From positions 1 through 64,000 of the forward strand of contig NZ_AUBA01000008.1 in assembly GCF_000429005.1 (NCBI RefSeq): a stretch of DNA of 64,000 nt. Reading direction: 5' to 3'. Made by a program: the position numbers and the translations under genes. The stretch's first letter is position 1. Each line of letters opens with the position of its first letter. Positions 35,400-44,769 of this stretch are shown piece after piece. This DNA is from Novosphingobium acidiphilum DSM 19966. GTDB taxonomy: Bacteria; Pseudomonadota; Alphaproteobacteria; Sphingomonadales; Sphingomonadaceae. The notes under the pieces are model-generated. The model was given only the letters and a program-made list of their open reading frames with translations. It was not told where the DNA came from and made no database searches.

Positions 35400-35786
35400 T
35401 CACGCCGCGCCGTGATCGCCGAATGCCCACATCCGTTCCAGGTTGTAGAACGTGCGCACTTCGGGGCGGAACAGGTGGATCACGATATCCCCTGCGTCGA
35501 TCAGCACCCAGTCGGCCGCAGGCAACCCTTCGATCCGGCAATGGCCATAGCCGCCATGCTTCACGCGTTCAGCCAGCTTTTGCGCCATCGTCGCCACTTG
35601 CCGCGTCGAACGGCCCGATGCGATCACCATGTAATCGGCGATGCTGCTTTTGCCTTCGAGCGGGATCACCACCACGTCCTGCGCCTGGTCATCGTCAAGC
35701 GATTGCAGGACCAGATCATGCAGCGATGCCGGGGTGGGCCGGGGGGCGGTGCTGGCATCGGCCAGTACGGGCTGAACAGTGGTCAT
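35400..35786 (-). CDS. rsfS: ribosomal silencing factor RsfS (Iojap)
   Basis: 128 aa. The core is typical: LHDLVLQSLDDDQAQDVVVI, KSSIADYMVIASGRSTRQV, WVLIDAGDIVIHLFRPEVR and YNLERMW. It binds ribosomal protein uL14 to prevent subunit joining when nutrients are low. The start may be ATG 35786 or an upstream in-frame ATG at 35822; the N-terminal 30 residues are variable. It lies between nadD and rlmH. Confidence 0.92.
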   Translation of the reverse strand: MTTVQPVLADASTAPRPTPASLHDLVLQSLDDDQAQDVVVIPLEGKSSIADYMVIASGRSTRQVATMAQKLAERVKHGGYGHCRIEGLPAADWVLIDAGDIVIHLFRPEVRTFYNLERMWAFGDHGAA

Positions 35787-35910
35787 GTGGGGACGCTGGT
35801 CTCCGTGGTTGGTGGCAGTCATGAAACGCAATATCCGGATAAACAGGCGCAAGGGCTTGCGCGAAACGCCGCCCGCCGCACTGGCGATTGGCAACAAAGA
35901 TACGGTCCGA

Positions 35911-36633
35911 TCAGGATCGGCCCTTTCGCCGCAGCGAACGGGCCGTGCCGGATCGCACCGGTCGAAACGTCAACATGTCGCGAGCGGGAAAAGCGGGAAC
36001 GCGACGATGCCAGTCCGGGTCGGCGGCGCGCAACGCCGATGCCGACATGGGGTCTGGATCGAATCGCAGCTGATACAGCGCCGGGGTATCCCGCCTTGCG
36101 CCCAATCGGCCGATTCCCGGCCTGTCCTGCCCGAGCCGCCGGCGCCAGCGGCGCAGCCAGGCCATGGCGGGGCTCGCCACGGCATGCGCATCATAGCCCG
36201 GACGCGCGATAACCGCAATCGGCATCATCCGCGCGATCGCGCGCCAGTCGCGCCAACGATGAAACTGTGCCAGATTGTCGGCCCCCATCAGCCAGACAAA
36301 ACGGTATCGGGGATAACGCCGCTGCAACCGGGCCAGCGTGTCGACCGTGTAGCGCGTGCCCAGTTCCGCCTCTATCGCGCTGACCCTGATCGGCGCAGTC
36401 CGCGCCATCGCCTGCGCGCTGGCAACGCGTGCGGCCAGCGGGGCCATGCCGTCTACCGGTTTCAGCACGTTGCCGGGCGAAACCAGCCACCACACCTCGT
36501 CCAGCCCGAGTGCCCCAAGCGCGTGCAGGCTGATCCGGCGATGCGCGCGATGCGCCGGATTGAAACTGCCGCCCAGCAGCCCGATCAGGCGCCGGGTCAG
36601 GGCCGGATCTGGCCGGTGCCGCGCACCAGCCAC
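35911..36633 (-). CDS. nadD: nicotinate-nucleotide adenylyltransferase
   Basis: 240 aa. Nucleotidyltransferase fold with GGSFNPAHRAHRRIS (the HxGH-type site, here HRAH), WLMGADNLAQFHRW in the middle and the ISxTxxR-like motif replaced by MSASALR. It makes nicotinate adenine dinucleotide from ATP in NAD synthesis. The start overlaps the end of proA by 37 bases. The long Arg-rich C-terminus is longer than usual. Confidence 0.9.
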   Translation of the reverse strand: MAGARHRPDPALTRRLIGLLGGSFNPAHRAHRRISLHALGALGLDEVWWLVSPGNVLKPVDGMAPLAARVASAQAMARTAPIRVSAIEAELGTRYTVDTLARLQRRYPRYRFVWLMGADNLAQFHRWRDWRAIARMMPIAVIARPGYDAHAVASPAMAWLRRWRRRLGQDRPGIGRLGARRDTPALYQLRFDPDPMSASALRAADPDWHRRVPAFPARDMLTFRPVRSGTARSLRRKGRS

Positions 36634-37886
36634 TTGTATGTGGTCAACCCTTCGACCGCGACCGGCCCGCGCGCGTGCAACCGCCCGGTGGCGATGCCGA
36701 TTTCCGCGCCCAGCCCGAATTCACCACCGTCGGCAAACTGGCTTGAGGCGTTGTGCATGACAATCGCGCTGTCGACTTCGGCCAGAAATCGTTCCGCCGC
36801 CACAGGATCGCTGGCCACGATGGCATCGGTATGGCCCGATCCGTGCGCGGCTATATGCGCCAGAGCCTGGTCCAGCCCGTCGACCACTTTGACCGCCAGG
36901 ATCGCATCAAGATATTCGGTATCCCAGTCGGCCTCGGATGCGGGCAGGATACCCGGATCGATCGCCTGCGCCCGCGCATCGCCGCGCAATTCGCATTGCG
37001 CATCAAGCAACGGCGTAACCAGCCCGTGCGGATCGGGATAACAGGCATCGATCAGCAGCGTTTCCATCGCGCCACAAATTCCGGTGCGGCGCAATTTGGC
37101 GTTGCGCACAATCGCACTGGCCATCGCCGGATCGGCCGACCGGTCGACAAAGGTGTGGTTGTTGCCGTCGAGATGCGCCAGCACCGGCACCCGTGCATCG
37201 GCCTGCACCCGCGCCACGAGGCTTTTGCCGCCGCGCGGCACGATCATGTCGATCAGTCCGGCTGCACCCAGCAACGCGCCGACCGCCGCGCGATCCTGCG
37301 TGGGCACGAACTGCACCGCCGCGGCCGGAACCCCGCCCGCCACCAGCCCTTCGACCAGTGCGGCATGGATGGCGCGGTTCGAATGCACCGCCTCGGTCCC
37401 GCCGCGCAACAGCACCGCGTTGCCCGCACGCACGCACAGCGCTGCGGCATCGGCGGTCACATTCGGGCGGCTTTCATAGACGATCGCAATCACGCCGATC
37501 GGCACCCGCACGCGTTCCAGCACCATGCCGTTGGGCCGGCTGTTGCGATCGAGCACCAGGCCGGTGGGATCGGGCAGCACCGCGACATCGTCGATCGCAT
37601 CGGCGATCGTGTTAAGCCGTTGGGAATCAAGCCGCAGGCGATCGAGCATCGCGCCCGACAGGCCGTTGGCCTGCCCGGCTGAAACATCCCGCACATTGGC
37701 GGCCAGCACATCGGGCGCGGCACGGCGCAAAGACTGCGCCGCAAGCTTCAGCGCGTGTTCCTTGTCCGCAGCGCTCATCCGCGCAAGCCGGCCTTGCGCC
37801 GCGCGCGCGTCACGCGCCAGCCGGTGCACCAGGTCGGTCACGCTTTCGCTGCCGGTTTCGGGCCGTTGATCAAGGGATGTTGCCAT
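36597..37886 (-). CDS. proA: gamma-glutamyl phosphate reductase
   Basis: 429 aa aldehyde-dehydrogenase fold. The catalytic Cys is in RTGICGAMET and the NADP-binding region includes IVYESRPNVTADAAALC and VLLRGGTEAVHSN. It converts glutamyl phosphate to the semialdehyde in proline synthesis. It heads the minus-strand cluster; the ATG at 37886 is preferred. proB is not within the window next to it; the divergent M23 gene occupies the upstream side. Confidence 0.93.
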   Translation of the reverse strand: MATSLDQRPETGSESVTDLVHRLARDARAAQGRLARMSAADKEHALKLAAQSLRRAAPDVLAANVRDVSAGQANGLSGAMLDRLRLDSQRLNTIADAIDDVAVLPDPTGLVLDRNSRPNGMVLERVRVPIGVIAIVYESRPNVTADAAALCVRAGNAVLLRGGTEAVHSNRAIHAALVEGLVAGGVPAAAVQFVPTQDRAAVGALLGAAGLIDMIVPRGGKSLVARVQADARVPVLAHLDGNNHTFVDRSADPAMASAIVRNAKLRRTGICGAMETLLIDACYPDPHGLVTPLLDAQCELRGDARAQAIDPGILPASEADWDTEYLDAILAVKVVDGLDQALAHIAAHGSGHTDAIVASDPVAAERFLAEVDSAIVMHNASSQFADGGEFGLGAEIGIATGRLHARGPVAVEGLTTYKWLVRGTGQIRP

Positions 37887-38158
37887 GGCTGCGCGGCGTA
37901 CCATAACCGCGCCACAGTGTCAGCCCCCGCGCCCGGCCTCGAGTCGCAGCGGAATCGCCCGGCACCGCTTCGGCCGGTTTGCACGATTCCAACCCGATTG
38001 GTTCGCTTGGCCGTTCGCCCGGCACGATTCAACGATTCCGGAGCGGCTTGCTAGTGCCCGCACCGCACAGGCGGCCTAAGCGGCGCGCGGTGGGGTCGAA
38101 ACCTGAATGCGGGGGCGCAAGCGGGATCGGCATACAAAAAAGACAGAAGGTCGTCCGA

Positions 38159-39388
38159 TTGCCTGAGCGTCATCACCTGATCAAGCCAAGCGCTGCATCC
38201 GTGCGGCCGCATGGTCTTGGCCGGCGGATACAGGCTCGCGCGGCCGAGCTGGTGGTGCGGATCGAAGCCCGGCTCGTCCGCTGGTTCCCGCAACGCGAAT
38301 TCTTCATGCGCAGCGAAGGCCATGTGCGATTCTTGCGCATTTCCACGCGTTTGCAGGCAGGTGTTGCGGCAGGCCTGGGCGCTGCCGTGCTGGTGTGGGT
38401 TGGCGTGCTGGGCTGGGCGCTGATCGGACAGCTTTCGGCCGGATCGAACGCGCGTTCGCTGCTGACGCGCGAAGCCGCGGTGGCGAGCGCCGAAACCCGC
38501 GTGACACGGTACCGCGCCAATCTTGACGCGGTGGCGGGCGATCTGAAGCGGCGGCAGGATTTCCTTGAAAAAGCGGTGCAGGGCGTGATCGGCCCGATCC
38601 CGGACACGCTGCCCAAAGGCACGGTCAGCGACAGTTCGGGCGAAACCGCCAGAACCGTGCACAAGATTTCGCAAGCCATGCCCGAAGCCGTGCCCCTGGC
38701 CCGGATCGAGGCGCGGCAAATCGCCTTTGCCGAACGTCTGACCCGGTTTGCCGATGATCGCGCCCGCGCGGCCAGCGGGGCAATCCGCAAGGTCGGACTT
38801 AACCCCGCAACCGTGATCGCCGACGATGCCCGCGCGCAAGGCGGCCCGCTGATCCGGCTGGGCGTCGGGATCGATCCGCGGTTCCTGCGCATGGCCGCCA
38901 GCCTGGGCCAGATGAGCGCGATGAACGCGGGGCTTGCACATATTCCCAACACCATGCCCGCCAGTTTCCAGTATATCTCGTCGGGTTTTGGCGTGCGCAC
39001 CGATCCGATCGAGGGCGGCGCGGCGTTCCACCCCGGGCTGGACTTCAAAGGGCCCAAGGGTGCGCCGATCTATGCCGCGGCCGCCGGAACGGTCAGTTTT
39101 ACCGGGCAACGGTCGGGCTATGGCAATTGCGTGGAGATCAGCCACGGCCATGGGCTGATCACCCGTTATGCCCATATGTCGCGCATCACCGCGCACCCGG
39201 GCCAGCCGGTCACACCCGGCACACCGATCGGCCTGATCGGCAGCACGGGACGATCGACCGGACCGCATCTGCATTTCGAAGTTCGTCTCAACGACCGACC
39301 GGTCAACCCGCGCCCGTTTCTGGAGGCCCCGTTACCGCATGTTTTCCCGGAAAAATCCCGCACCGGAAAGGGCCCCGACCATGGCTAG
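38159..39388 (+). CDS. M23 peptidoglycan DD-endopeptidase paired with bactofilin
   Basis: 409 aa. A basic cytoplasmic N-terminus (FPQREFFMRSEGHVRF) and a membrane helix (about 72-98) precede a coiled coil (about 105-190) and a LytM domain with intact zinc ligands: HPGLD and HLHFE. It cuts crosslinks in the cell wall. The only in-frame ATGs are at 37979, far too early, and internal, so I infer a TTG start at 38159 with AGAAGG 8 bases before. It overlaps the bactofilin gene by 50 bases. Confidence 0.85.
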   Translation: MPERHHLIKPSAASVRPHGLGRRIQARAAELVVRIEARLVRWFPQREFFMRSEGHVRFLRISTRLQAGVAAGLGAAVLVWVGVLGWALIGQLSAGSNARSLLTREAAVASAETRVTRYRANLDAVAGDLKRRQDFLEKAVQGVIGPIPDTLPKGTVSDSSGETARTVHKISQAMPEAVPLARIEARQIAFAERLTRFADDRARAASGAIRKVGLNPATVIADDARAQGGPLIRLGVGIDPRFLRMAASLGQMSAMNAGLAHIPNTMPASFQYISSGFGVRTDPIEGGAAFHPGLDFKGPKGAPIYAAAAGTVSFTGQRSGYGNCVEISHGHGLITRYAHMSRITAHPGQPVTPGTPIGLIGSTGRSTGPHLHFEVRLNDRPVNPRPFLEAPLPHVFPEKSRTGKGPDHG

Positions 39389-39743
39389 CCGCAACACCGA
39401 CGCCAGCTTTTCGGTCCTGGGCGCAGACCTGCTGCTGCGCGGATCGCTCCACGCAGAGGCCGATCTGCATATCGACGGCATGATCGAGGGCGATGTCGTG
39501 TGCAAATCGCTGGTCCAGGGCGAATCGAGCACCATCAAAGGCTCGATCAGCGCAGGCACCGTGCGCCTGTCAGGCACCGTCGAAGGCCCGATCGAGGCCG
39601 CGCAAGTGGTCATCCTGCGCACCGCCACGGTGCGTGGCGATGTGCGCTATGACGCATTGACCATCGAACAGGGCGCCCATGTCGAAGGCCACTTTGCGCG
39701 TCGCGACGGCGTGGCCAGCCCGGGGCTGGCGCTGCTCGGTTAA
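39339..39743 (+). CDS. bactofilin family cytoskeletal protein
   Basis: 134 aa. The N-terminus MFSRK is typical of bactofilins. A central DUF583 beta-helix (about 25-115) has the repeated pattern ADLHIDGMIEGDV, then STIKGSISAGTVRLSGTVEG in which hydrophobic positions alternate. It polymerises without nucleotide and recruits wall enzymes; the M23 gene just before (50-base overlap) is the expected client. A second in-frame ATG at 39381 also has a usable ribosome site. Confidence 0.9.
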   Translation: MFSRKNPAPERAPTMASRNTDASFSVLGADLLLRGSLHAEADLHIDGMIEGDVVCKSLVQGESSTIKGSISAGTVRLSGTVEGPIEAAQVVILRTATVRGDVRYDALTIEQGAHVEGHFARRDGVASPGLALLG

Positions 39744-39809
39744 CGCGATACGCCACGCGACGGTCGGCCGGGTCCTGACCCGGCCTGAACACGCGAGATC
39801 GGCGCACGC

Positions 39810-39852
39810 AAAAAAGGGGGGCGATCCGGCCAGCGGATCGCCCCCCTTTTTT
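39810..39852. terminator. bidirectional intrinsic terminator
   Basis: A perfect 19-base inverted repeat (39810-39828 with 39834-39852, 5-base loop) starts with six A and ends with six T. It therefore ends transcripts from both convergent sides: the M23-bactofilin pair and trcR. Confidence 0.95.
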
Positions 39853-39872
39853 GGTGTCGTAAGCGCTCAGGC

Positions 39873-40577
39873 TCAGCTGTCGGAGCGGCCCTCGGCGCGG
39901 CGCTGCGCCAGCCACGCGGCGGCTTCGGCCTCCTGTGCGGCCTCGGCGGCGACGCGGCCCTGGGCCTGGCGTTCGGCGCGCAGTTCCTCGATCAGCGCGT
40001 CACGATCCGAACCGAGCCGGTTGTCGTTGGCGTCATCGATTTCCACGCCCGACTTCTTCGCGGCCTTGGCCACCAGTCCGTCGAGTTCGCGCTGCGAACA
40101 CAGGCCCAGAGTTACCGGATCCTTGGGGTTGATATTGCCGATGTTCCAATGGCTGCGATCGCGGATCGCGGCAATGGTGTTGCGCGTGGTGCCGATCAGC
40201 TTGCCCACTTGCGCATCGGAAATTTCCGGGTGGTGGCGCAAGATCCAGGCGATGCCGTCGGGCTTGTCCTGCCGCTTTGACACCGGGGTGTAGCGCGGGC
40301 CCTTGGTCCGGCTGATCGACAACGGCGCGCGCTGCATCTTCAGACGGTACTCGGCATTGGCCTGGCCACGTTCGATTTCGGCCTGGGTCAGTTCGCCCGA
40401 ATGCACCGGATCGCGCCCGGTGTACTTCGCACCGGCCAGATCGTCGGCCATCGCCTGCACTTCAAGAATGTGCAGACCACAGAATTCCGCAATCTGTTCG
40501 AAAGTCAGCGCGGTGCTGTCGACCAGCCATGACGCGGTGGCGTGTGGCATCAACGGATACGTGGGCTGCTGGCTCAC
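39873..40577 (-). CDS. trcR: cell cycle transcriptional regulator TrcR (DUF1013)
   Basis: 234 aa. The N-terminal part (LMPHATASWLVDSTALTFEQ, then IAEFCGLHILEVQ) and the central KGPRYTPVSKRQDKPDGIAW block match the alphaproteobacterial DUF1013 family. Helix-turn-helix features are seen at VGKLIGTTRNTIAAIRDR. In Caulobacter the protein is a cell-cycle transcription regulator. The start is GTG 40577 with AAGAGG 5 bases upstream; no better ATG exists. The C-terminus is an Ala/Glu/Arg-rich helix. It is ended by the bidirectional terminator. Confidence 0.88.
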   Translation of the reverse strand: MSQQPTYPLMPHATASWLVDSTALTFEQIAEFCGLHILEVQAMADDLAGAKYTGRDPVHSGELTQAEIERGQANAEYRLKMQRAPLSISRTKGPRYTPVSKRQDKPDGIAWILRHHPEISDAQVGKLIGTTRNTIAAIRDRSHWNIGNINPKDPVTLGLCSQRELDGLVAKAAKKSGVEIDDANDNRLGSDRDALIEELRAERQAQGRVAAEAAQEAEAAAWLAQRRAEGRSDS

Positions 40578-40693
40578 GAGAACCTCTTTTGAAAAGGGCG
40601 CATCAAAAGCGCGAAAACAATAAGGGCCGCCCCATACAGGACGGCCTCGAGACTGCCGATGTAGGCCAGGACCACACAAACGGCAAGGTGAAA

Positions 40694-41722
40694 TCAGCCA
40701 AAAACGTCCAGCACAATCTTGCCGACATGTTCGCCCGATTCCATCCGCGTATGGGCCGCGGCGGCATCGGTCAGCGCAAAGCTGGTGTCCATGACCGGCC
40801 GCAACAACCCCTCGCCCACCATCGGCCAGGCGTGTTCGGCGATTTCGGCGGCGAGCGCGGCCTTGAACGCGTTGCTGCGCGCCCGCAGCGTCGATCCGGT
40901 CAGCACCAGCCGCCGCATCATGACTTCGGCCATGTTGATTTCCGCGCGGGCACCGCCCTGCACGGCAATCGTCACATGGCGACCGTCATCGACCAGGCAT
41001 TTGAGATTGCGCGACACATAGCTGCCGGCCACCATATCGAGCACGATATCCACCCCGCGGCCTTCGGTGATCGCGGCAACTTCGGCGACGAAATCGCATG
41101 CTTTGTAATCGATCGCGTGATCGGCGCCCAGATCCAGCGCACGGGCGCATTTTTCGGCGCTGCCGCACGTGACGATGGTGGTGATCGCAAACAGCCGCGC
41201 CAGCGTGATCGCCAGGGTGCCGATCCCGCTGGTGCCGCCATGGATCAGGATTGTTTCGCCATCGCGCGCATAGGCCCGTTCAAACACATTGTGCCACACC
41301 GTGAACAGCGTTTCGGGCAAGGCCGCCGCCTGCGCCAGCGGCACACCATCGGGCACGGGCAGGCAATGATCGGCCTGCGCCAGGCAAAACTGGGCATAGC
41401 CGCCGCCATTGACCAGCGCCGCCACCGCCATCCCCTTGGCGGGAAAGGCCACCCCTTCGCCCAGAGCGACGACATGCCCTGCCACTTCCAATCCCGGAAT
41501 GGGCGAAGCGCCCGGTGGCGGCGGATAGAATCCCTGCCGTTGCACGACATCGGGCCGATTGACCCCCGCATGCGCCACGCGGATCAGCACCTGCCCCGGT
41601 CCCGGCACGGGCAACGGCACCGTTTGCGCGCACAAGACTTCGGGCCCGCCGGGGGTGGCGATGCCGATGGCAACCATCGTCGGCGGAAGTACGCCGGGCA
41701 AGTGATCCGAACTGTCTGGCAT
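40694..41722 (-). CDS. NAD(P)H-quinone oxidoreductase, zinc-independent MDR family (PIG3-like)
   Basis: 342 aa. GroES-like N-terminus (VLIRVAHAGVNRPDVVQRQG), then a Rossmann domain with ILIHGGTSGIGTLAITLA. No zinc cysteine set is visible. It most likely reduces quinones with NADPH. It lies 116 bases upstream of trcR on the same strand and is divergent from the DUF1192 gene. A similar enzyme is at 53027-54007. Confidence 0.88.
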   Translation of the reverse strand: MPDSSDHLPGVLPPTMVAIGIATPGGPEVLCAQTVPLPVPGPGQVLIRVAHAGVNRPDVVQRQGFYPPPPGASPIPGLEVAGHVVALGEGVAFPAKGMAVAALVNGGGYAQFCLAQADHCLPVPDGVPLAQAAALPETLFTVWHNVFERAYARDGETILIHGGTSGIGTLAITLARLFAITTIVTCGSAEKCARALDLGADHAIDYKACDFVAEVAAITEGRGVDIVLDMVAGSYVSRNLKCLVDDGRHVTIAVQGGARAEINMAEVMMRRLVLTGSTLRARSNAFKAALAAEIAEHAWPMVGEGLLRPVMDTSFALTDAAAAHTRMESGEHVGKIVLDVFG

Positions 41723-41815
41723 GTGCGGGTTTCCCCCCCAATTGGGAATCCTTTGTCACCCCTACCCACACGCCCTGTTGACAGCAAGAACGAACGCGCC
41801 ACATTGTCGTCCGAA

Positions 41816-42034
41816 ATGGATATCGACGATCGCCCGCGCCCAAAAGGGGATCTGGCCAGCCAGCTGGCAGGCGAATCGCTCGACCATCTGTCGGTCAACG
41901 ATCTTGGCGAACGCATTCGCCTGCTCGAGGCGGAGATTGCCCGCATCATTGCCCATCGCGATCGCGCGCAGGCGCATCGCGCCGCTGCCGACGCGCTGTT
42001 TGGCAAACCGCCCCCCGCAGCGTCGGCATCATGA
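41816..42034 (+). CDS. DUF1192 family protein
   Basis: 72 aa. The conserved core LDHLSVNDLGERIRLLEAEI is a short helix-forming segment; the rest is Ala-rich. Function is unknown; the family is confined to alphaproteobacteria. The ATG at 41816 fits the family start (an acidic MDIDD). It is followed 5 bases later by a hairpin that likely ends its transcript. Confidence 0.85.
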   Translation: MDIDDRPRPKGDLASQLAGESLDHLSVNDLGERIRLLEAEIARIIAHRDRAQAHRAAADALFGKPPPAASAS

Positions 42035-42038
42035 TCGG

Positions 42039-42067
42039 CGCCGCCCTTTGCAAGACAGGGCGGCGTT
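42039..42067 (+). terminator. hairpin after the DUF1192 gene
   Basis: CGCCGCCCT (42039-42047) pairs with AGGGCGGCG (42057-42065), 9-base loop, followed by only TT. It is a plausible weak terminator. The remaining 210 bases before clpA hold its promoter region; no clear signal stands out. Confidence 0.5.
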
Positions 42068-42279
42068 CCCATATCGTGTGTTGCAAGGTCGGCAATCGAC
42101 CTGGAACACCCCCCACCGCCGCGCCACGCCATGGCCCGGCCCTGCACTATCGCGCAGATCGTGGTTTAGCGCTGGTTAATCCCCAGAGCGTAGATCATGA
42201 TGTGCATTCATCCCCTCGCGGGATTCCACCCGGCATACGGCCCTTTGCGGCCCGACTGCCTGTTTGAAGAGCGCGCCCC

Positions 42280-44649
42280 ATGCCCAGTTTTGCCCAAAGC
42301 CTTGAAAAGACGCTTCACGCCGCGCTCGCCAATGCTTCGGAGCGCAGCCACGAATACGCCACGCTGGAACATCTGCTGCTGGCGCTGATCGACGATACCG
42401 ATGCGGCGCAGGTGATGCAGGCCTGCGGCGTGGATCTTGGCGATCTTGGCGATGTCGTGCGCCAGTATCTCGATCAGGAATACCAGTCGCTCAAAACCCA
42501 GGAAAAGGCCGATCCGCAGCCCACCGCCGGGTTCCAGCGGGTGATCCAGCGCGCCATCCTGCACGTGCAATCGTCGGGCAAGGACACCGTAACCGGCGCC
42601 AATGTGCTGGTTGCCCTGTTTTCGGAACGCGACTCCTATGCCGTCTATTTCCTGCAACAACAGGATATGAGCCGCCTCGATGCGGTCAGCTATATCAGCC
42701 ATGGCATCGGCAAGGGCGGCCGCGCGGTCGACAGCCGCACCCCCAAGGGCGCCGAGGAAGAGGCCCCCAAGCCCGAGGAAAAACAGGAAGCCAAGGGCAA
42801 CAAGAAGGATTCCGCGCTCGATCAGTTCTGCGTCAATCTGAATGAAAAGGCGCTGTCGGGCAAAGTCGATCCGCTGATCGGTCGCGGGCCCGAGGTCGAC
42901 CGCACGATCCAGATCCTGTGCCGCCGGTCGAAGAACAATCCGCTCTATGTCGGCGACCCCGGCGTTGGCAAAACCGCCATTGCCGAAGGCCTGGCGCGCA
43001 AGATTGTCGAAGGCGACGTGCCCGAAGTGCTGGCACCGGCGGTGATCTATTCGCTCGATATGGGCAGCCTGCTGGCCGGCACGCGCTATCGCGGCGATTT
43101 CGAGGAACGCCTGAAGCAAGTGGTGAACGAGCTGGAAAAGATGCCGCACGCCATCCTGTTCATCGATGAAATCCACACGGTGATCGGTGCCGGCGCCACC
43201 AGCGGCGGCGCCATGGATGCATCGAACCTGCTGAAACCGGCGCTGTCGGGGGGCACCATCCGTTGCATCGGGTCGACCACCTACAAGGAATTTCGCAATC
43301 ATTTCGAAAAGGACCGCGCGCTGTTGCGCCGGTTCCAGAAGATCGACGTCAACGAACCCAGTGTCGAGGACACGATCAAGATCCTGCGCGGGCTGCGCAC
43401 CGCGTTTGAAGAACATCACAAGGTCAAATATACCCCCGATGCGATCAAGAGCGCGGTCGAGCTGTCGGCGCGGTACATCAACGACCGCAAATTGCCCGAC
43501 AAGGCGATCGATGTGATCGACGAAGTGGGCGCGATGCAGATGCTGGTGCCACCGTCAAAGCGCAAGAAAACCATCACCGCGCGCGAGATCGAACAGGTCA
43601 TCGCCACAATGGCGCGCATCCCGCCCAAATCGGTCAGCAGCGACGACAAGAAAGTGCTCGAACATCTCGATCGCGATCTGAAGCGGCTGGTGTTTGGGCA
43701 GGACAAGGCCATCGAAGTGCTGGCCAGCGCCATGAAGCTGAGCCGGGCGGGCCTGCGCGATCCCGACAAACCGATCGGGTCGTTCCTGTTTTCGGGCCCC
43801 ACCGGCGTCGGCAAGACCGAAGTCGCGCGCAGCCTGGCCCAGATCATGGGCATTCCGCTGCAACGCTTCGACATGTCGGAATATATGGAACGCCATTCGA
43901 TCAGCCGGCTGATCGGGGCGCCCCCGGGCTATGTCGGGTTTGACCAGGGCGGGCTGTTGACCGATGCCATCGATCAGCAACCGCATTGCGTGTTGTTGCT
44001 CGATGAAATCGAAAAGGCGCATCCCGATCTGTTCAACATCCTGTTGCAGGTGATGGACAACGGCCGCCTGACCGACCACCACGGCAAGACGGTTGATTTC
44101 CGCAATGTCGTGTTGATCATGACGACCAACGCCGGCGCGTCCGACATGGCGCGCCAGGGCATCGGTTTTGGCGACGTGTCCAAGGCCGACGCGGGCGACG
44201 AAGCGGTGAAGCGGATGTTCACGCCCGAATTCCGCAACCGTCTCGACGCCATTGTCCCGTTCGGATACCTGCCGCCCGAAGTGGTCAGCCGCGTGGTCGA
44301 CAAGTTCATCCTGCAACTCGAACTGCAATTGGCCGATCAGAACGTGCACATCCAGTTCGACAGCGATGCCCGCGCATGGCTGGCCAAGCAGGGCTATGAC
44401 AAGATGTACGGCGCGCGCCCGATGGCCCGCGTGATCCAGGAAAAGGTCAAAAAACCGCTGGCCGAAGAACTGCTGTTCGGCAAACTGGCCAATGGCGGCG
44501 AAGTCCATGTCAGCCTGAAGGAAGACGCCCAAAAGGATGTTGCCCTGTCATTCGAACTGACGCCGGCCGCGCCGAAAGTGGTGAAGAAAAAGGCCCGCAA
44601 GGGCAAAGCCGACGGCGCAGCAACCGCGCCCAACACCGACGAGGCATAA
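42280..44649 (+). CDS. clpA: ATP-dependent Clp protease ATP-binding subunit ClpA
   Basis: 789 aa. Clp N-domain (1-145), an acidic Lys/Glu-rich linker (146-172), and two AAA+ modules with Walker A at GDPGVGKT and GPTGVGKT and Walker B at LFIDEIH and LLLDEIE. It unfolds proteins for ClpP; it has the ClpP-docking loop region near 620. No clpS gene lies immediately upstream, unlike in many relatives. A strong terminator follows at 44661. Confidence 0.95.
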   Translation: MPSFAQSLEKTLHAALANASERSHEYATLEHLLLALIDDTDAAQVMQACGVDLGDLGDVVRQYLDQEYQSLKTQEKADPQPTAGFQRVIQRAILHVQSSGKDTVTGANVLVALFSERDSYAVYFLQQQDMSRLDAVSYISHGIGKGGRAVDSRTPKGAEEEAPKPEEKQEAKGNKKDSALDQFCVNLNEKALSGKVDPLIGRGPEVDRTIQILCRRSKNNPLYVGDPGVGKTAIAEGLARKIVEGDVPEVLAPAVIYSLDMGSLLAGTRYRGDFEERLKQVVNELEKMPHAILFIDEIHTVIGAGATSGGAMDASNLLKPALSGGTIRCIGSTTYKEFRNHFEKDRALLRRFQKIDVNEPSVEDTIKILRGLRTAFEEHHKVKYTPDAIKSAVELSARYINDRKLPDKAIDVIDEVGAMQMLVPPSKRKKTITAREIEQVIATMARIPPKSVSSDDKKVLEHLDRDLKRLVFGQDKAIEVLASAMKLSRAGLRDPDKPIGSFLFSGPTGVGKTEVARSLAQIMGIPLQRFDMSEYMERHSISRLIGAPPGYVGFDQGGLLTDAIDQQPHCVLLLDEIEKAHPDLFNILLQVMDNGRLTDHHGKTVDFRNVVLIMTTNAGASDMARQGIGFGDVSKADAGDEAVKRMFTPEFRNRLDAIVPFGYLPPEVVSRVVDKFILQLELQLADQNVHIQFDSDARAWLAKQGYDKMYGARPMARVIQEKVKKPLAEELLFGKLANGGEVHVSLKEDAQKDVALSFELTPAAPKVVKKKARKGKADGAATAPNTDEA

Positions 44650-44660
44650 GCTGCCTTCTG

Positions 44661-44697
44661 AAAAGGCGCCCTCTCCACCCGGAGAGGGCGCCTTTTT
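44661..44697 (+). terminator. intrinsic terminator after clpA
   Basis: A perfect 16-base stem (44661-44676 with 44681-44696), 4-base loop, ending in TTTTT, begins 11 bases after the clpA stop. Confidence 0.95.
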
Positions 44698-44769
44698 GTA
44701 TCCGGGCCGGGCGTGTTGGGCGCCAACAGGCAATGGCCCCTGCCCGCCGGAAGACCTAGGCCACACGCA

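Noticed and set aside
37981..38039. Short direct repeats of GCACGATTC in the proA-M23 intergenic region
   Set aside because: Two 9-base copies and a partial third are too short to claim as a regulatory array.
42046..42074. RpoH-like promoter (CTTTGCA, 15 bases, CCCATAT) upstream of clpA
   Set aside because: It overlaps the hairpin that ends the DUF1192 transcript, the -35 is a poor match, and it is 200 bases from the clpA start.
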